From Woeseia sp. (GTDB lineage: Bacteria; Pseudomonadota; Gammaproteobacteria; Steroidobacterales; Woeseiaceae), in NCBI GenBank assembly GCA_018701055.1, contig JABIUH010000138.1:1-7563 (forward strand): a DNA stretch of 7,563 bases, in the 5' to 3' direction. Positions within the stretch are counted from its first letter, which is position 1, and every line of letters begins with the position of its first letter. The notes below the pieces were generated by a model. It saw only the letters and a list, made by a program, of their open reading frames with translations. It did not search any database and was not told where the DNA came from. A program made the position numbers and the translations under genes. Below are positions 5,037 to 7,563 of the stretch, in pieces.

Positions 5037-5993
5037 ATGATTCAAAGAGGAAGATTCTCCGCGACTGTTATAGCGGCGTTGCTAGTGATGTTGGTTGGGT
5101 GTGGGCAAGAGAGTCCCGAGGCTGTCGCTGAAAAAGGTAAACCTCGCGTTGCAGTCATTATGAAATCCTTGGCCAACGAGTTTTTTGTCACGATGGCCGC
5201 AGGGACACGGGAGCATCACGCTGCAAATAGTGAGTCCTATGACCTAATCATGAATGGCATCAAGGACGAAACCGCGTTGACCGAGCAGGTTGCACTGGTT
5301 GAACAAATGATTGCCACGGGTGTTGACGTAATTGTTTTGGCGCCCGCCGATTCCAAGGCGCTACTCCCGGTCGTTAAACGCGCTATTTCGCGCGGTATTA
5401 TTGTGATCAACATTGATAACAAACTTGATGACGAGCTGATCGTTGCAGCCGGTATAACGGTACCCTTTGTTGGACCCGTCGATCGAGAAGGTGCTCGTGC
5501 GGTTGGTCGTTTTCTTGCGACCAAGTTAACGACTGGCGATGACGTCGCGATCATCGGCGGCATCAGCACGGCATTCAATGCACAACAACGCCAGGCGGGA
5601 TTCGAGGAGGCCATGGCGGCAGCAGGCGCAAACATCGTTAGTGTGCAGGACGGAAACTGGCATCAGGCCAAAGCCAGCACTATTGCGTCGGCACTCATTT
5701 CTGAGTACCCGAACCTCAAGGCATTGTTATGCAGTAACGACAGCATGGCGATCGGTGCAGTTGCGGCGGTGCGACAGGCGGGAAAAACCGGTCAGATCCA
5801 AGTTGTTGGGTATGACAACATCAGTGCCACTCATGATCTTTTACGCAATGGCGAATTGTTAGCGACTGCGGATCAGCATGGCGGCCAACTTGCGGTCTAT
5901 GGAATTGAGTTCGCGTTGCAGATTTTGCGCGATGGCACGGTTCCGGAGGACAAAATGACGCCGGTCGATTTGGTCACAGTTGACGACCTCTAG
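5037..5993 (+). CDS. Sugar ABC transporter substrate-binding lipoprotein (RbsB-like, type I periplasmic binding protein)
   Basis: Predicted to capture a sugar or polyol outside the inner membrane for the importer encoded next to it. The 318-residue product starts with a lipoprotein signal: basic RGR at 4-6, a hydrophobic core at about 9-20, and lipobox LVGC with C22 as the lipid-bearing residue and G at +2. The two-lobed sugar-binding domain runs from about 37 to the end. Aligned by eye with E. coli RbsB, most ribose contacts are kept: N47, F49 and F50 (N13, F15, F16), D127 (D89), R185 (R141), N234 (N190), D260 (D215) and Q280 (Q235). RbsB R90 is replaced by N128. The fold and family are secure; the substrate is unknown and may not be ribose. 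The start rests on AGGA at 5027 and the signal peptide. The reading frame stays open far upstream through the repeats and the tRNA, but that part is not credible. The ATPase gene follows after 9 bases. Confidence 0.93.
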   Translation: MIQRGRFSATVIAALLVMLVGCGQESPEAVAEKGKPRVAVIMKSLANEFFVTMAAGTREHHAANSESYDLIMNGIKDETALTEQVALVEQMIATGVDVIVLAPADSKALLPVVKRAISRGIIVINIDNKLDDELIVAAGITVPFVGPVDREGARAVGRFLATKLTTGDDVAIIGGISTAFNAQQRQAGFEEAMAAAGANIVSVQDGNWHQAKASTIASALISEYPNLKALLCSNDSMAIGAVAAVRQAGKTGQIQVVGYDNISATHDLLRNGELLATADQHGGQLAVYGIEFALQILRDGTVPEDKMTPVDLVTVDDL

Positions 5994-6002
5994 TTCAACA
6001 CC

Positions 6003-7514
6003 GTGACAACACCCTTACTCAATGTTTCCGGATTAGATAAGCGATATGCAGTGCCGGTTCTTCGGGGTGTTGATTTTCAGGTTCACCCAGGGCGGGTTCA
6101 CGCGCTGGTAGGCGCCAACGGTGCCGGCAAGAGTACCTTGTGTCGGATCATCTCGGGTGTCACCGCCTTTGATGAAGGCGAAATGCAGGCAGATGGTGCC
6201 GTTTATCGACCGACGTCAGTGCGTGATGGTGAAGGCGCCGACATTCGCATGGTGATGCAAGAACCGCATTTAATCGATAACCTGAACATCGCTGAGAATT
6301 TATTTTTTTCTGATATGCCTACTCGCTTTGGGATGGTTGATTACCCGCGTCTTTACGAGCAAGCCCAAGTAGCACTGGATGGTATGTCGCTGAATGACCT
6401 GGATCCACGGCAGAAGGTTGGCAGCCTTGGCATAGGTCAACGCCAACTTATCGAAATCGCGAAAGTCCTTACAAAGCCCTGCAAAGTTCTCATTCTTGAT
6501 GAGCCAACAGCCGCGCTTACCGATCCGCAGATAGATATTCTCTTTGAAAAAATTTCGACATTGCGCGCAGCGGGAGTAGGCGTTATTTACGTTAGCCACC
6601 GCATTAGTGAATTCAAAAGGATCGCTGATGAAATCACCGTTCTTCGCAATGGCAAATCATCGCAACCGCAACTAGTGTCCGATTTAAGTAGCGCACAAAT
6701 TGTGCAGATGATGGCTGGAACTGCCAGCGCGGATCCTGGATCGTCGCGCGTGGCCTCTCGGGGTCGTGCAGTTCTGAAGATTCGTGATGTGTGTGCGGGT
6801 GGCCTGCTGCAGAACATAGATCTCGACATTTACGCCGGAGAGGTTCTCGGAATTGCAGGGCTAATCGGGTCTGGTAGAACTGAGCTGCTACGGGCGATTT
6901 TCGGGGCTGACAAAATTGACAGCGGATATCTAAATCTTGGCGATGATGAAACGAAGGTGGCATTCTCATCGCCGCAGGAAGCAGTTGAGCATGGCGTCGG
7001 TCTTATACCCGAAGATCGTGTACGCGAGGGTTTGTTGCTCACGGAATCGATTAACAACAATGTGACGATTAATTCGATACAAAAATTCGGTGGGCGCTTT
7101 GGGATCATTGATAAGGACCAGGAGCATTCTGCCACGGAATCGTATCGAGAGGCGCTCAGTATTGATTGCATTGATATCGGGCAATCCGTTGCGGAGCTGA
7201 GTGGGGGCAATCAACAGAAAGTCGTTATTGCGCGTTGGCTCCTGAAGGACTGTGGCATTTTGTTATTCGACGAGCCAACCCGAGGAATCGACATTCAAAC
7301 GCGTGAAGCTATTTATGAATTGCTGTACCGATTGGCCGCGGCAGGAAAGGCGATCGTGGTTGTGTCCAGTGAAACGCGAGAGCTGACATCAATTTGCGAT
7401 CGCATCGTTGTATTATCGAATGGTCGGCTCGCCGCCGACTTCAACAAAGACGAGTGGTCTGCCGAAAAGATCATGGCGGCCTCTTTTAGCGCCTATACCG
7501 ACAATGCAGCCTGA
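6003..7514 (+). CDS. Sugar ABC transporter ATP-binding protein (RbsA/MglA-like, two ATPase domains)
   Basis: Cytoplasmic energy subunit of a CUT2-family importer; 503 residues (E. coli RbsA 501). Domain 1 (about 5-240): Walker A GANGAGKS (37-44), Q-loop MVMQE (83-87), signature LGIGQRQ (142-148), Walker B VLILDEP (162-168), switch histidine in VSHR (197-200). Domain 2 (about 257-495): degenerate Walker A GLIGSGRTE (286-294) with R in place of the lysine, signature LSGGNQQK (399-406), Walker B ILLFDEP (419-425), and SSE (455-457) at the switch position, so no histidine there. These asymmetries are normal for the RbsA family and point to one main hydrolytic site. The start is GTG at 6003, 9 bases after the binding-protein stop, without a clear ribosome site; coupling to the upstream gene is likely. 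The 3' end overlaps the next gene by 11 bases. Substrate unknown. Confidence 0.95.
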   Translation: MTTPLLNVSGLDKRYAVPVLRGVDFQVHPGRVHALVGANGAGKSTLCRIISGVTAFDEGEMQADGAVYRPTSVRDGEGADIRMVMQEPHLIDNLNIAENLFFSDMPTRFGMVDYPRLYEQAQVALDGMSLNDLDPRQKVGSLGIGQRQLIEIAKVLTKPCKVLILDEPTAALTDPQIDILFEKISTLRAAGVGVIYVSHRISEFKRIADEITVLRNGKSSQPQLVSDLSSAQIVQMMAGTASADPGSSRVASRGRAVLKIRDVCAGGLLQNIDLDIYAGEVLGIAGLIGSGRTELLRAIFGADKIDSGYLNLGDDETKVAFSSPQEAVEHGVGLIPEDRVREGLLLTESINNNVTINSIQKFGGRFGIIDKDQEHSATESYREALSIDCIDIGQSVAELSGGNQQKVVIARWLLKDCGILLFDEPTRGIDIQTREAIYELLYRLAAAGKAIVVVSSETRELTSICDRIVVLSNGRLAADFNKDEWSAEKIMAASFSAYTDNAA

Positions 7515-7563
7515 TTCCGCTCAACAATCGACCAGTAAGTCCAGAGAGTACCTGGGACTTCTC
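7504..7563 (+). CDS. Probable sugar ABC transporter permease, N-terminus only (3' end outside window)
   Basis: An ATG at 7504 opens a frame of 20 codons to the window edge, reading MQPDSAQQSTSKSREYLGLL. It overlaps the ATPase gene by 11 bases in another frame. A short polar cytoplasmic tail followed by the start of a hydrophobic stretch fits an RbsC-like permease, and operons of this family normally carry the permease here. The visible residues alone do not prove the family. No clear ribosome site is seen, so expression probably depends on coupling to the ATPase gene. Confidence 0.6.
   Translation, partial: MQPDSAQQSTSKSREYLGLL

Overview
The window is a forward-strand block of Gammaproteobacteria-type housekeeping genes, followed by the first part of a sugar ABC-transporter operon. 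The order ftsH - folP - glmM - tpiA - secG - tRNA-Leu(GAG) is a gene order I know from many Gammaproteobacteria, including Pseudomonas-like genomes. The proteins align by eye along their length with the E. coli counterparts. I cannot name the genus. The coding density, the ordinary codon use and the lack of phage or transposase genes suggest a chromosome.

Region 1 (1-4730) is the conserved block. It begins inside ftsH, at the Walker B part of the AAA+ domain, and runs through the zinc-protease domain to the stop at 1091. A strong hairpin terminator follows at 1106-1137. Next come folP (dihydropteroate synthase) and glmM (phosphoglucosamine mutase), 6 bases apart. After a 104-base gap come tpiA (triose-phosphate isomerase) and secG (SecYEG subunit), 2 bases apart. 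A complete class II tRNA-Leu with anticodon GAG and encoded CCA closes the block. These genes share no single pathway (protein quality control, folate, cell-wall precursors, glycolysis, secretion); what links them is their conserved order.

Region 2 (4726-5036) is the non-coding junction. A very long symmetric hairpin terminator begins inside the 3' end of the tRNA. Behind it lies a 75-base tandem repeat, two copies plus the start of a third, carrying near-perfect palindromes of about 27 bases. A promoter-like -10 box and a good ribosome binding site follow, in front of the next gene.

Region 3 (5037-7563) is a CUT2-type (RbsB/RbsA/RbsC-like) carbohydrate importer: a predicted lipoprotein substrate-binding protein, a 503-residue double ATPase, and the first 20 codons of what is probably the permease, overlapping the ATPase gene by 11 bases. 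In many relatives the rimP-nusA-infB cluster follows this tRNA, so the importer may be an insertion or rearrangement at the tRNA gene.

I found no clearly new multi-gene system. The most unusual parts are the tandem palindromic repeat, the terminator that takes in the tRNA CCA end, and the uncertain substrate of the lipoprotein-dependent importer.
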